A stretch of 64,000 nucleotides of DNA from contig NZ_MSZX01000002.1 of assembly GCF_002021565.1 (NCBI RefSeq), positions 270,554-334,553 on the forward strand, read 5' to 3'. Under the pieces are notes generated by a model. That model made no database searches, was not told the origin of the DNA, and saw only the letters and a list, made by a program, of their open reading frames with translations. The position numbers and the translations under genes are program-made. This document shows, piece by piece, positions 45,375 to 54,003 of this stretch (position 1 is its first letter; the number at the start of each line of letters is the position of its first letter). Source of the stretch: Paenibacillus selenitireducens (lineage in GTDB: Bacteria > Bacillota > Bacilli > Paenibacillales > Paenibacillaceae).

Positions 45375-45996
45375 ATGAAAGAAGCAATCATAACAGACCT
45401 TAACGGTCTATACGTCGAGCCAACGCTTGTTGCGGATTCCGTGACAGGCGTTTTTGTTATCCAAGAATACCCGAAACCTGAGCCGAATGAAGACGGTACG
45501 TTACCGTCGCCCCCAATCGAAGACGTTGAACTAATTGATACGGGGTACACGATAGCCTACGTCGTACCCGCTGGATTTTATAAAGCCAAAGTTCGACGTT
45601 GCGGGTTACGAGGCAGCAAAGGAAGCGTATGAGACAGCGCTTGACGCCTATTACGTCGCTCTATCGAAATGGGACGAAGAAAGCGGAGAGGATAAACCTG
45701 CGCCGCCAAAAGCAGTGAACGGTTCGGACTTTTGGCACGAAGGATTAGCGCCGGAAGAGATCGAAGAGATGAAACCCGTTCCTGTTCCCGATCCTATTGA
45801 AATGCTTGGCGAACAGATGGTACAACGTGAACTTGAGGCGCATGAGTTGCGGACGCAAAACGAGGTCCTTGGCAATCAGATCGTCGAAAAGGACCTGCAA
45901 ATACTCGATCTTAAAGCGCAGAATGACACAATTAGTGGCAATGTAACGGCGCTGGAATTACGACTACTCGAATTGGAGGCGAAAGCAGATGTTTAA
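45375..45996 (+). pseudogene. Tail-fibre-associated protein gene with single-base frameshift
   Basis: The ATG at 45375 follows TAAGGAGGAA and reads MKEAIITDLNGLYVEPTLV... to VVPAGFYKAKVRRCGLRG, then stops at 45632. From about 45571 another frame continues with DFIKPKFDVAGYEAAKEAYETALDAYYVALSKWDEE and a coiled-coil end (ELRTQNEVLGNQIVEKDLQILDLKAQND) to TAA 45994-45996. Removing one A from the run at 45582-45584 restores VVPAGFYKPKFDVAGYE across the junction. So this is one gene of about 206 codons broken by an extra A, either a real mutation or a sequence error. Confidence 0.8.
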
Positions 45997-46123
45997 AAAT
46001 GATTATGAACGATTAGCCTATTACTATGAAAAAGGTTGGGCGAAAGAACCACAACTTCGCCAATATGTTCAGTTTGGGGTTATAACGAATGATGAGTTAG
46101 AAGCGATCATCAATAACAATTAA
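45989..46123 (+). CDS. xkdX: XkdX-family small phage protein
   Basis: A 44-residue protein (MFKNDYERLAYYYEKGWAKE...) with the family's YxxGxxxxxQxxxFVxxGxIT-like pattern ending in ITNDELEAI. The ATG overlaps the previous gene's end by 8 bases. XkdX follows fibre genes in PBSX-type loci. Function unknown. Confidence 0.85.
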   Translation: MFKNDYERLAYYYEKGWAKEPQLRQYVQFGVITNDELEAIINNN

Positions 46124-46162
46124 GTAATCTTTCTAATTTTGTAGAGTATCAACTTCAACAAC

Positions 46163-46193
46163 AGCCCTCGGCCATCCGCCGAGGGCTATTTTT
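46163..46193 (+). terminator. Terminator between fibre and lysis genes
   Basis: AGCCCTCGGC (46163-46172) pairs perfectly with GCCGAGGGCT (46178-46187), then ATTTTT. It divides structural from lysis genes. Confidence 0.8.
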
Positions 46194-46211
46194 CCTAAGG
46201 AGAATAAAATA

Positions 46212-46664
46212 ATGGATAAGCTATTTGTTTCTTTATTCGGTGCGGTCTTGGTACCAGGGTTTGAATTTCTATACGGAGGAGGTGGGATGGTGAGGGCGAT
46301 GATGGTGGCGTTGATCTTTTTTGTATGTTTGGATTGGTTAAGCGGCATTCGGGCCGCACAGAAAGATAGCTCTTATGCAAGCAAGTATGGGATCGATGGC
46401 GTATTTCGGACATTTTTCATTCTTTTATTACCAGCTGGCGGCCATTTACTAGATAAAGCCTTCCAAATGCCGGATATCTTATTCGGGGCCTTGGCAGTTG
46501 GTGTACTTTATCACAATCTACAATCCATGACAGCGAATGCGATTCGAGCGGGGTGGGGAAACTGGTTCCCGGAGTGGTTGATGGCAAAAATTACAGAGTG
46601 GGTGAGCAGCGAACTAGATAAGAAAACACAACGAGCAGAATTGCGGAAGGGAGAATCAAAATGA
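46212..46664 (+). CDS. Holin (phage holin 4/TcdE-UtxA family)
   Basis: The 150-residue protein has about three hydrophobic segments (residues 5-22, 28-45 and 90-110, with FFILLLPAGGHLLDKAF between). CLDWLSGIRAAQKDSSYASKYGIDG is the family's signature, and the C-terminus is charged. It would permeabilise the membrane to release the amidase and particles. It overlaps the amidase gene by 4 bases. Confidence 0.9.
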   Translation: MDKLFVSLFGAVLVPGFEFLYGGGGMVRAMMVALIFFVCLDWLSGIRAAQKDSSYASKYGIDGVFRTFFILLLPAGGHLLDKAFQMPDILFGALAVGVLYHNLQSMTANAIRAGWGNWFPEWLMAKITEWVSSELDKKTQRAELRKGESK

Positions 46665-47404
46665 CGAAAATCGTAGTATGGGATCCTGGACATGGAGGGA
46701 AAGATCCGGGAGGTGCAGGGTACAACCTGCAAGAAAAAGATGTCGTGCTCAACATTGCGACACAAGCAGCGAAGCTGTTGGAGGAACAATACGAAGATGT
46801 CAAAAGTTTAATGACACGATCGACGGATGTGTATGTCGAGCTGAAAGCACGAACGGATTACGCGAATAACGCGAAAGCTGACGTGCTGGTATCTATTCAT
46901 TGCAATGCCGGAGGCGGCAATGGAGGCTTTGAATCTTTTATATACAACGGCAATGTATCGGATGCAATAATCCAATTTCAACAAAACTTACACAAGTCCA
47001 TTATTCAAAAACTACAAGCCAATCAGGTTCTCGATCGCGGACCCAAACGGGCAAACCTTCATATGTGCCGGGAGTCCAACATGCCTGCGGTACTAACTGA
47101 AAATCTTTTTATCGACGTGGCAAAGGATGCAGCACTATTGAAACAACCAGAGATCATCACGGCAATCGTGCAAGGACATGTCTCTGGCGTAGCGCAATTC
47201 CTTGGACTCAAGCCCAAAAACACGGGTGGAGGAAGTTACAATATTTCAACAGACGTGACATTAAGCGTAAACGAACAGCCTATTTCAGACGCGCTGATCA
47301 TCAACGGAGTTTCGTACGCACCCGTTCGTTCCTTAGGAGAAGCCCTAGGAGCAAGCGTGAACTGGGATGCAGCGAACAAACATATCACTTTGACGAAAAA
47401 ATAA
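46661..47404 (+). CDS. N-acetylmuramoyl-L-alanine amidase with C-terminal stalk domain (endolysin)
   Basis: The 247-residue protein has an Amidase_3 domain (VVWDPGHGGKDPGGAG with the zinc His, VSIHCNAGGG, SNMPAVLTENLFID with the catalytic Glu). The C-terminal copper amine oxidase N-like domain (LIINGVSYAPVRSLGEALGASVNWD) is common in Paenibacillus wall enzymes. It has no signal peptide, as expected for holin-dependent release. It follows AAGGGAG and ends next to a LexA box. Confidence 0.93.
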   Translation: MTKIVVWDPGHGGKDPGGAGYNLQEKDVVLNIATQAAKLLEEQYEDVKSLMTRSTDVYVELKARTDYANNAKADVLVSIHCNAGGGNGGFESFIYNGNVSDAIIQFQQNLHKSIIQKLQANQVLDRGPKRANLHMCRESNMPAVLTENLFIDVAKDAALLKQPEIITAIVQGHVSGVAQFLGLKPKNTGGGSYNISTDVTLSVNEQPISDALIINGVSYAPVRSLGEALGASVNWDAANKHITLTKK

Positions 47405-47433
47405 GAACAAATGTTCTGTAAATGTGTTATAAT
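47404..47433 (+). promoter_or_regulatory. LexA box with extended -10 promoter for the ArpU-like gene
   Basis: AGAACAAATGTTCT (47404-47417) is a near-perfect DinR/LexA box (GAACAAATGTTC core). TGTTATAAT (47425-47433) is an extended -10, 33 bases before the TTG start. LexA bound here should block the promoter. Confidence 0.75.
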
Positions 47434-47466
47434 GGTCTAACCAAGACGAACAAGGAGGGACCTCGA

Positions 47467-47916
47467 TTGGAACAAATGATTATCCCCCAAATGCAGGAAT
47501 TGGACCGTAAGCGAACACAAGCGGCTGTAGATGACGCGCTGGAAAAGTATCGATTTTTCAAAACGATCACGTTCGAGGCTCGAGAGACGAGTGTTACTGC
47601 CTCTTACCAAGATCGTCCGCAAGGGGCGACCAACCATATCACAGATAAGACAGCGGGTATCGCTGTTTATAACGTGGACGAGCCGGAGAAACGCAAGTTA
47701 TATTGCGAACGAATCGAACAGATCATTGATCATCTTCCTCAACGGGAACGCATCTTAATGGCGGAATTAATCAAGAAGGACCGCGTATATAATTATGTGG
47801 TGTATAATCAAGTATTTGATCCGCCTATTAGCGAGTACACATTTTACAAGGTAAAATGGGAGGCGACGAAGAAGCTCGCATACGCCTTAAATATTCAGGT
47901 ATTCAAAGAGCAATAA
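47467..47916 (+). CDS. ArpU-family phage regulator
   Basis: TTG 47467 after AAGGAGGGACC gives 149 residues. The protein resembles ArpU/sigma-region-4-like regulators: DRKRTQAAVDDALEKYRFFKTITFE, ERIEQIIDHLPQRERILMAELIKKDRVYNYVVYNQ, and a C-terminal helix-turn-helix-like EYTFYKVKWEATKKLAYAL. ArpU proteins control phage late or lysis genes. With a LexA box at its promoter it is the likely SOS-driven switch for the tail operon. Lying at the right end, downstream of lysis genes, is unusual. Confidence 0.82.
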   Translation: MEQMIIPQMQELDRKRTQAAVDDALEKYRFFKTITFEARETSVTASYQDRPQGATNHITDKTAGIAVYNVDEPEKRKLYCERIEQIIDHLPQRERILMAELIKKDRVYNYVVYNQVFDPPISEYTFYKVKWEATKKLAYALNIQVFKEQ

Positions 47917-47949
47917 TCTAAAGTACTCCAATTCCCCCGAACAAGCACG

Positions 47950-47971
47950 GTTGGCGGCATTTTGGTGGCAT
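47950..47971 (+). repeat. Arm-type-like repeats near the right end of element 1
   Basis: TTGGCGGCAT (47950-47959) and TGGTGGCATA match the sites next to integrase 1 (25954-25973). Lying 145 bases from the middle core, they mark the right end of element 1. The stretch 47917-48115 is otherwise non-coding. Confidence 0.5.
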
Positions 47972-48115
47972 AATATGGTTTGAAAATCAACCATGAACAA
48001 GCCGAACATGCCCTCAGCCAACCGGCTGCCATTCTTCACGTAAGGGTAGAATCCCTTACCACTCCACTACTATTCCACTAACGAGAAATGCAAAACCTTC
48101 CTACACGGAATTACC

Positions 48116-48138
48116 ATTGAAGGGTAGCGACCATAAAA
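48116..48138 (+). other. Middle att site: attR of element 1 and attL of element 2
   Basis: ATTGAAGGGTAG followed by CGACCATAAAA gives a 23-bp exact match to 56080-56102, which is the start of gerE. Only the first 12 bases match 25884-25895. That is what tandem insertion of two elements at one site predicts. Confidence 0.8.
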
Positions 48139-48194
48139 GAAAATCACTTTATTTATAAGGTTTATTAGTGATTATTTTTGGTGACATCGTTTAA

Positions 48195-48214
48195 ATGGTG
48201 CTAATTTGGTGTTA
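48195..48214 (+). repeat. Arm-type-like sites at the left end of element 2
   Basis: ATGGTGCTA (48195-48203) abuts AATTTGGTGTTA (48203-48214). Both motifs recur at 55915-55938 at the other end. Confidence 0.6.
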
Positions 48215-48254
48215 CTATAGTTGCAAGAACTTCACAATGATTGGAGTGATGGAA

Positions 48255-49376
48255 TTGCCAGTATATAAAGATGGGAAAGCCAAGAAGAATCCCTATTACT
48301 TCGTATTCTACTCTGGTAAGTTTGTGAACGGTAAGCGTGAAAGAATTAAGAAACGCGGCTTCAAGACGCAAAAAGAAGCAACATTAGCAATGGCTGCGGC
48401 GATGACCGAAAATGAGAATGGGGAGTATAAGAAGGGGAAGAACACGAAGTTTTCCGATTTCATCACAACCTGGTTAGAGAATAAGCGCGATTTATCCAAA
48501 GGAACTCGTGAGTTATATGATTCCTATTTAAGGACACATATTATCCCGCTAATCGGTGATTATTATTTGGAGCGGATCACGGCTATGGATGTAGAATCTT
48601 TCATTTCTTCTTTACATGATCGAGGGCTAGCACAGAATAGTGTTAAACGTATATTTGCAGTATTCAATACTTCTATGAACTATGCTTTTAAGATGGGTTT
48701 GATAAAAAAGAACGTGGCATTGTCTGTCGTGAAGCCAAAGGCGCAGCGTAAGGAGTTAACCGTATGGAATTCGGAACAGATCAACAGGTTTTTCGCTTTA
48801 TCTAAAGAGGAAAGTCGATATTCTATAACATTCTTCTTAGCAATTATGACGGGTATGCGCCAAGGTGAAATATTAGGATTACATTGGAATGATATCGATT
48901 TTGAGAACAAAGTGATTCACATACAGCATACGCTATCACATAAGAATAGAGAAATAAGCAGTACTTTGAAAACACAAAAAAGTATTAGATCCATCGCAAT
49001 AACAGATGAGACAATCGCACGGTTAATTGAGCATCGAGGAAAAATTGAGATCGAAAAGCAGTGGGGTGGCCCTAATTACATTGATATAGGTCTCGTTGTA
49101 TGTACATCGGAAGGCAATCCAGTCCCACCAAGATCGATGTATAAAGTATGGGAGCGTTTAGTCAAAAAATATGAAATGCCTTATATTACATTCCACGATT
49201 TACGTCATACCCACGCCAGTATGCTACTTCAACAGAAAGTTCATCCTAAAGTCGTGTCCGAGAGATTAGGACATTCATCGATTTCAATTACAATGGATAC
49301 TTATTCGCACTTAATGCCGAATATACAAGCGGAATCTATAGAAGGATTGGATCGTGTTATTAAGGGGGATGCTTAA
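48255..49376 (+). CDS. int: Tyrosine recombinase/integrase of element 2
   Basis: The open frame reaches back to 48195, inside the arm sites. TTG 48255 follows GGAGTG by 6 bases and gives PVYKDGKAKKNPYY, aligning with integrase 1 (PVYKNRKAKRNPWY), so I take it as the start (373 residues). The catalytic set is complete: R202 (TGMRQGE), H314 and R317 (HDLRH), H340 (LGHSS), Y350 (DTYSH). It is a diverged paralogue of integrase 1 throughout, and both act next to the same gerE core sequence. Confidence 0.93.
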   Translation: MPVYKDGKAKKNPYYFVFYSGKFVNGKRERIKKRGFKTQKEATLAMAAAMTENENGEYKKGKNTKFSDFITTWLENKRDLSKGTRELYDSYLRTHIIPLIGDYYLERITAMDVESFISSLHDRGLAQNSVKRIFAVFNTSMNYAFKMGLIKKNVALSVVKPKAQRKELTVWNSEQINRFFALSKEESRYSITFFLAIMTGMRQGEILGLHWNDIDFENKVIHIQHTLSHKNREISSTLKTQKSIRSIAITDETIARLIEHRGKIEIEKQWGGPNYIDIGLVVCTSEGNPVPPRSMYKVWERLVKKYEMPYITFHDLRHTHASMLLQQKVHPKVVSERLGHSSISITMDTYSHLMPNIQAESIEGLDRVIKGDA

Positions 49377-49403
49377 CGAAAATGTTCATTCATCATTTGA
49401 CGT

Positions 49404-49463
49404 TGCTCATTGTTGAATATGTTGTATAATTATTACAAATATAATATTGGTAACGCTTTCAAT
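49404..49463 (+). promoter_or_regulatory. Promoter and CcpA cre-like site before the AraC gene
   Basis: TTGCTC, 16 bases, TATAAT gives a sigma-A promoter. TTGGTAACGCTTTCAAT (49447-49463) matches the cre consensus with one mismatch. Carbon catabolite control of the cargo operon is likely. Confidence 0.6.
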
Positions 49464-49485
49464 AATGGGCAGAGGAGTATATGTC

Positions 49486-51792
49486 TTGCGAAGAATGACA
49501 ATGAAGTTGAGATCATTTTTGTTTTCGGGAAAATACTACGCCAGACTAATCGGGTTCGGCTTTATGACCGTTTGCATTCCGATCGTACTGGCTTCGTTTC
49601 TGGCCTACTCCATGTTGTCACGCAATCTGGAGGAGCAGGTGAAACAGGCAAATCTCCAGACGATGCTGCAAATTCAGGCGCGAATCGACGCCGAACTTAA
49701 TACGGTAGTGAAGGCTACCCGCGGCTTAGTGTTTGATAGTTCCATACAGAAGTATTTTTATAAGACAGATTTGAATGATTATACGGAAATGATGGATGTC
49801 CAAAAAAAACTTTCCGCGCTAGAACGTTCCATTGAGCACTCGACCCGAATCGGGCTATTTTTGCCTAGCCAAAAAATCGAGCTGACCACAACCGTCGGCT
49901 ACGAGCGGATTGATGATCCAGCGGGGAAATATTCGTACGTTGGAACGAACAACCCGGATTCGCCGATGAGATGGATCCCGAACGGTCAGGAGGGAAGCGG
50001 ATCATTTACGTTCGTACAGTCTCTTCCCGCCATTTCCAACACCCCGCAGGCGTATTTAACCGTCGATTTGAATAAACGCGCTTTGGCTGACATCATGAAT
50101 ACCGGTGGGCTTGGTGAGTCCGGGCGCATGATGGTGATGAGCGAATCGGGTGTCGTCGTATCGCTGATCGAACGATCGAAAGACGGTCAAAGCCGTGAGT
50201 CGGACGCGACTTGGAAGAAGAACATCTTGAACGCCTCCGAGCAAACCGGGTTTTATAAGGATAGTTCCCGTAATACGCTGTCCATCTTTACCAAATCGTC
50301 CGTAAACGGCTGGACGACTGTACTCGATTTTCCACTTACCGAGTTGAACGGGCAGAGAGCCAATGTTGGCAGGTTGACCGTTATCGTATGCTTGGGCGCG
50401 CTGGCGCTCGGCATGCTTCTTCTATATATCAACTCGCGTAAGCTGTATGCGCCGATCCGCAAGCTGCTTGGCCAGGAGCAAACGGCCGGGGATACGCATT
50501 CCACCAAAATCGACGAGTGGACGTGGATTCGCAACAACTGGGATCAGTTGAAGCTTCAAGTTGGTGCGCTGCGCGAACAATCTAGCCGCAATGCGCCGCT
50601 CTTGCGTGATGTTTTCTTCATGAACATGGTGTATGGCCAGTATGCCCATGAACCGTTGGATCGCCTGACGGAATTGTGCAATCTCCACGGTGTAAGCGCA
50701 CATGCCAAGTGGAAAGTGTTCGTGGTCGAAGCGGAAAATCACGAGATGTACGATAAATTCCGCAAAGAGGACAGGCAGCTTATTTTGCTCGCCATCTCAA
50801 GCATTTGTCAGGATATTGCCAATCAGCACAACATTAAGGCGTACTTCATTAATGGAGTGGAAGCGGCACAGGTTATCGTCGTGCTGCAAATGTCCCCGGA
50901 ATGGTCGGACAAGCAGCTTTCCGCGGTCTCCTACCAAGTGTGCGAATCGGTTCGCATGTCGATCGACACGTATTTGAAATTTAACGCATCTGTCGGCATC
51001 GGCAATACATACAATCATATTCAGAATGTCCGGCTGTCCTGCATGGAAGCGAAGGAAGCGCTAAAGTACAGGATCGTAAAGGGAGGAAACCGGACGATCG
51101 GCATCCAGGATTTGCGGCCGGACAGGGATGCGTTGCGCTACCCGTTCGAGCTTGAGGCAACCATCATGCGGGAACTGCAGAACGGCGACCGGGTACGCAC
51201 GATGGAGGCGTTTGCATTATTCGCGCAAACCGTCACGAGCAGGGATTATCCGGCTTCTCAGGTATACCAGGCCTTTCATATGTTGTACGTGTCCTTCTTC
51301 CATAAATTGAAGGAGCTATCGGACGAAGGGGTTCATCAGCTGTCCGAAACCGATGCCTTCGAGCGAATCAGCGCCAGCAGGACGGTTGTCGAGATCGAAA
51401 CATGGTTCCGGGATGTCATTTTCCCGATTTTGTTCCCGAGGTTTGAAGAAGCGATCGACGGAAAGGGCAAGCATCTGGTGGAACGGGCCAAAAAGTATAT
51501 GATCGAAGCGGTCAACCTGGATCATACGCTTCAATCCGTTGCAAGCTATGTCGACTTGAGCCCTTCCTATTTCAGTAGAATGTTTCAAAAATATACCGGA
51601 CAAAGCTTCACAAGCTATGTATCGGAGCTGAAAATTGAACGAGCCAAGGAGCTTCTGGTTCATACAAATGAGCCGATTGCGGCTATAGCGGAGAAAATCA
51701 ATTATACAGAGCGATCGTTTCGCCGCGTCTTCAAAAATTTGACTGGCCATTCACCGGCCACTTATCGCGAGCAGGGCCAAAACCCGCGCTAA
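49486..51792 (+). CDS. Membrane-bound AraC-family regulator with extracellular sensor
   Basis: TTG 49486 lies 8 bases after GAGGAG; product about 768 residues. TM1 (GFGFMTVCIPIVLASFLAY, near residue 20-40) and TM2 (LTVIVCLGALALGMLLLYI, near 300-320) bracket an extracellular cache-like sensor. A cytoplasmic linker follows, then a C-terminal AraC HTH pair (LDHTLQSVASYVDLSPSYFSRMF and EPIAAIAEKINYTERSFRRVFKNLTGHSP). This architecture is common in Paenibacillus next to LplB/YtcP sugar transporters, whose substrate it senses and whose genes follow here. Confidence 0.9.
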   Translation: MRRMTMKLRSFLFSGKYYARLIGFGFMTVCIPIVLASFLAYSMLSRNLEEQVKQANLQTMLQIQARIDAELNTVVKATRGLVFDSSIQKYFYKTDLNDYTEMMDVQKKLSALERSIEHSTRIGLFLPSQKIELTTTVGYERIDDPAGKYSYVGTNNPDSPMRWIPNGQEGSGSFTFVQSLPAISNTPQAYLTVDLNKRALADIMNTGGLGESGRMMVMSESGVVVSLIERSKDGQSRESDATWKKNILNASEQTGFYKDSSRNTLSIFTKSSVNGWTTVLDFPLTELNGQRANVGRLTVIVCLGALALGMLLLYINSRKLYAPIRKLLGQEQTAGDTHSTKIDEWTWIRNNWDQLKLQVGALREQSSRNAPLLRDVFFMNMVYGQYAHEPLDRLTELCNLHGVSAHAKWKVFVVEAENHEMYDKFRKEDRQLILLAISSICQDIANQHNIKAYFINGVEAAQVIVVLQMSPEWSDKQLSAVSYQVCESVRMSIDTYLKFNASVGIGNTYNHIQNVRLSCMEAKEALKYRIVKGGNRTIGIQDLRPDRDALRYPFELEATIMRELQNGDRVRTMEAFALFAQTVTSRDYPASQVYQAFHMLYVSFFHKLKELSDEGVHQLSETDAFERISASRTVVEIETWFRDVIFPILFPRFEEAIDGKGKHLVERAKKYMIEAVNLDHTLQSVASYVDLSPSYFSRMFQKYTGQSFTSYVSELKIERAKELLVHTNEPIAAIAEKINYTERSFRRVFKNLTGHSPATYREQGQNPR

Positions 51793-51813
51793 ATGGAACC
51801 TATGCTGTCCTTT

Positions 51814-51841
51814 ACCGCCTTAAAAGGGCGGTCTTTTTTTG
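51814..51841 (+). terminator. Terminator after the AraC gene
   Basis: ACCGCC (51814-51819) pairs with GGCGGT (51827-51832), then a long T-run. The transporter genes thus need their own promoter, which I do not clearly see in 51842-52067. Confidence 0.8.
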
Positions 51842-52067
51842 TTTTATTGACAGTTAGCAGTGTAAAAAAAGACCGCACGCCGCTCTCCAGCCTGATGCAG
51901 CGCGCCTTCCTTGAATGATTTTCCAGAGCATCAAATAGCATCTTCCAAGGAAGCTCCAATTTCGTATATGCTCGGTTTAACAGCAGGGAGTATCCGCCCG
52001 GAATGGACAGGAAGCACCTGCAGAGATTGAAGCCTCCAAGCTTATCCTTAGTTATGGAGAATGCAAT

Positions 52068-53060
52068 ATGGGGGAACTAAAAAAGGAGGAGAAGACAATC
52101 GTAACGTCAAGCGAAACGACCGTGAGACCAGGAATAAACGATCCCCGTCGGCAAACGGGTCACTTGTGGAAGCGAGTGGTGAAACATAAATACATCTACC
52201 TGCTCGCGTTGCCTAGCGTTATTTATTTTCTCGTATTTAAATACGCTCCGATGTGGGGGATTTTGCTCGCTTTTCAGGATTACAGCCCGTTTAAAGGATT
52301 TTTGGCGAGCGAATGGGTCGGCTTCAAGCATTTTGAGACTTTGTTTACCCACGACATGTTTTGGGTTCTGCTGAGGAACACGCTGGGCATCAACCTTGTG
52401 AATCTCATTTTTTTCTTTCCGTTGCCTATCGTTCTGGCCTTGATGTTGAATGAGATCAAAATCGAGCCGGTGAAGCGCGTTATTCAATCCATCGTTTATT
52501 TGCCCCATTTTTTGTCGATGGTCATTATTGTAGGATTTACGTATTTTTTCTTATCCACCGATATCGGATTGGTTAATAAGGGATTGACGGCAATGGGCAT
52601 CGAACCGGTCAGCTTTCTGACGAATCCGAATTATTTCTGGGGCTTGCTGACAATGCAAAGCATTTGGAAGGAAGTAGGCTGGGGAACGATCATTTTTTTG
52701 GCGGCGATCGCCGGGGTTGATCAGCAGCTTTACGAAGCAGCCATCGTGGACGGTGCGGGAAGATTCCGCCGGGTGTGGCACATTACGCTTCCGGCTATCC
52801 GCAGCACGATTGTCATTCTGCTTATCATGAGGGTCGGGCACATGATGGACGTCGGCTTCGAGCAGGTGCTGCTTATGTTGAATCCGCTCGTTTTGCCAGT
52901 TGGCGAAGTGTTCGATACTTATGTATACAAGCAGGGGATCTTATCCGGTCAAACGAGCTATAGCATTGCCGTAGGCTTATTCAAATCGATTGTCGGACTC
53001 GTGCTTGTCATGCTGGCGAACCGTCTTGCGAAAAAATTTGGAGAAGAAGGCTTATATTGA
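52068..53060 (+). CDS. lplB: Sugar ABC transporter permease, LplB-like
   Basis: The 330-residue protein has about six membrane segments. It has the N-terminal YLLALPSVIYFLVFKYAPMWGILLAFQDYSPFKGF block diagnostic of LplB and the EAA loop YEAAIVDGAGRFRRVWHITLPAIRSTIVILL that contacts the ATPase. No ATPase gene is in the element, so a shared MsmX-type ATPase elsewhere is expected. It is followed by its partner permease after 24 bases. Confidence 0.92.
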   Translation: MGELKKEEKTIVTSSETTVRPGINDPRRQTGHLWKRVVKHKYIYLLALPSVIYFLVFKYAPMWGILLAFQDYSPFKGFLASEWVGFKHFETLFTHDMFWVLLRNTLGINLVNLIFFFPLPIVLALMLNEIKIEPVKRVIQSIVYLPHFLSMVIIVGFTYFFLSTDIGLVNKGLTAMGIEPVSFLTNPNYFWGLLTMQSIWKEVGWGTIIFLAAIAGVDQQLYEAAIVDGAGRFRRVWHITLPAIRSTIVILLIMRVGHMMDVGFEQVLLMLNPLVLPVGEVFDTYVYKQGILSGQTSYSIAVGLFKSIVGLVLVMLANRLAKKFGEEGLY

Positions 53061-53084
53061 TTACAAGGAAAGGGTGCAAAGAAC

Positions 53085-53963
53085 ATGACGTTGCGCAAGT
53101 CGCTTCGCGCATCGATTCCCGATGCCATCATTTATACAGTACTTATCGCGGCCGCTTTGGCGATGCTGTTTCCGTTCGTTTATGTCATCGCTGTATCGTT
53201 TACCGATCCTGCCGTTTATGTAACCGGTGATGTGATTTTATTTCCGAAGCAGTGGTCTCTCGATTCGTACCGCTACATTTTATCGTCCAACAGCTTTCTC
53301 TATTCGTTTCGCTCTACCGTTTTCATTACGATCGTAGGGACGGTGTTGAACTTGGCGTTCTCGATGACGTTCGCCTATGCCTTGACGAAGAAACAGTTGC
53401 CTGGACGGGGGATTATGCTGTCGCTGGTGCTTTTCACTTTCTTGTTTGGAGCTGGATTGGTACCGAATTTTCTGCTGATCCGAGAACTGGGATTGCTTGA
53501 TTCGCTATGGTCTCTCATATTGCCGGGACTTACGAACGCTTGGAGCATTTTCGTATTAAAATCGTTCATCCAAGGGCTGCCCGAAAGTTTGGAGGAAGCG
53601 GCGCTCATCGACGGCTGCAACGAACTGAAAGTATTTTACCGGATCATCCTTCCATTATCGCTGCCGGCATTAGCCGCTTTCGGCTTGTTCTTCGCGGTGG
53701 GCCAATGGAATACGTATTTCTCCGCCGTCATGTACATTCAAGATGCGGATAAATGGCCGCTGCAGGTTTTGCTTCAGCAACTGATGGTGAGCCAGTCGGC
53801 GATCGGCAGCGCGGAAGTGAGAGAAACGCTGGAGCATACACTTCCCGAGGAAACGGTGAAGATGGCTGCGCTGGTCGTCGTCATGGTTCCAATATTGGCG
53901 GTTTACCCTTTCCTGCAAAAGTATTTTGCCAAGGGCGTTCTGCTTGGCTCAGTGAAGGGTTGA
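53085..53963 (+). CDS. Sugar ABC transporter permease, YtcP/LplC-like
   Basis: The 292-residue protein has about six membrane segments and the YtcP pattern: DAIIYTVLIAAALAMLFPFVYVIAVSFTDP at the start, the EAA loop LEEAALIDGCNELKVFYRIILPLSLPALAAF, and VVMVPILAVYPFLQKYFAKGVLLGSVKG at the end. It pairs with LplB for carbohydrate import, typically oligosaccharides in this subfamily. Starts after AAAGGGTG. Confidence 0.92.
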   Translation: MTLRKSLRASIPDAIIYTVLIAAALAMLFPFVYVIAVSFTDPAVYVTGDVILFPKQWSLDSYRYILSSNSFLYSFRSTVFITIVGTVLNLAFSMTFAYALTKKQLPGRGIMLSLVLFTFLFGAGLVPNFLLIRELGLLDSLWSLILPGLTNAWSIFVLKSFIQGLPESLEEAALIDGCNELKVFYRIILPLSLPALAAFGLFFAVGQWNTYFSAVMYIQDADKWPLQVLLQQLMVSQSAIGSAEVRETLEHTLPEETVKMAALVVVMVPILAVYPFLQKYFAKGVLLGSVKG

Positions 53964-54003
53964 CATAGCTTCATTATCCATATTATTAGGAGGGGTTCTG
54001 ACT

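Larger units (their letters stand above)
25884..48127 (+). mobile_element. Element 1: 22.2-kb integrase element with nag operon and tailocin, inserted at the gerE start
   Basis: It is bounded by the 12-bp direct repeat ATTGAAGGGTAG at 25884 and 48116. It has a tyrosine integrase at the left end reading inward and TTGGCGGCAT arm-like sites near both ends (25964-25973, 47950-47959). Contents: integrase, nagA-nagB-rpiR, ABC-2 permease, MITE, radical SAM gene, tailocin, ArpU. Boundaries are inferred from the repeat. Whether the nag operon belonged to the original element or came later is unknown. Confidence 0.7.

Noticed and set aside
47917..48115. tRNA remnant as attachment site
   Set aside because: A short inverted repeat (GTAAGGG...CCCTTAC) is present but no cloverleaf; the att core is in gerE instead.
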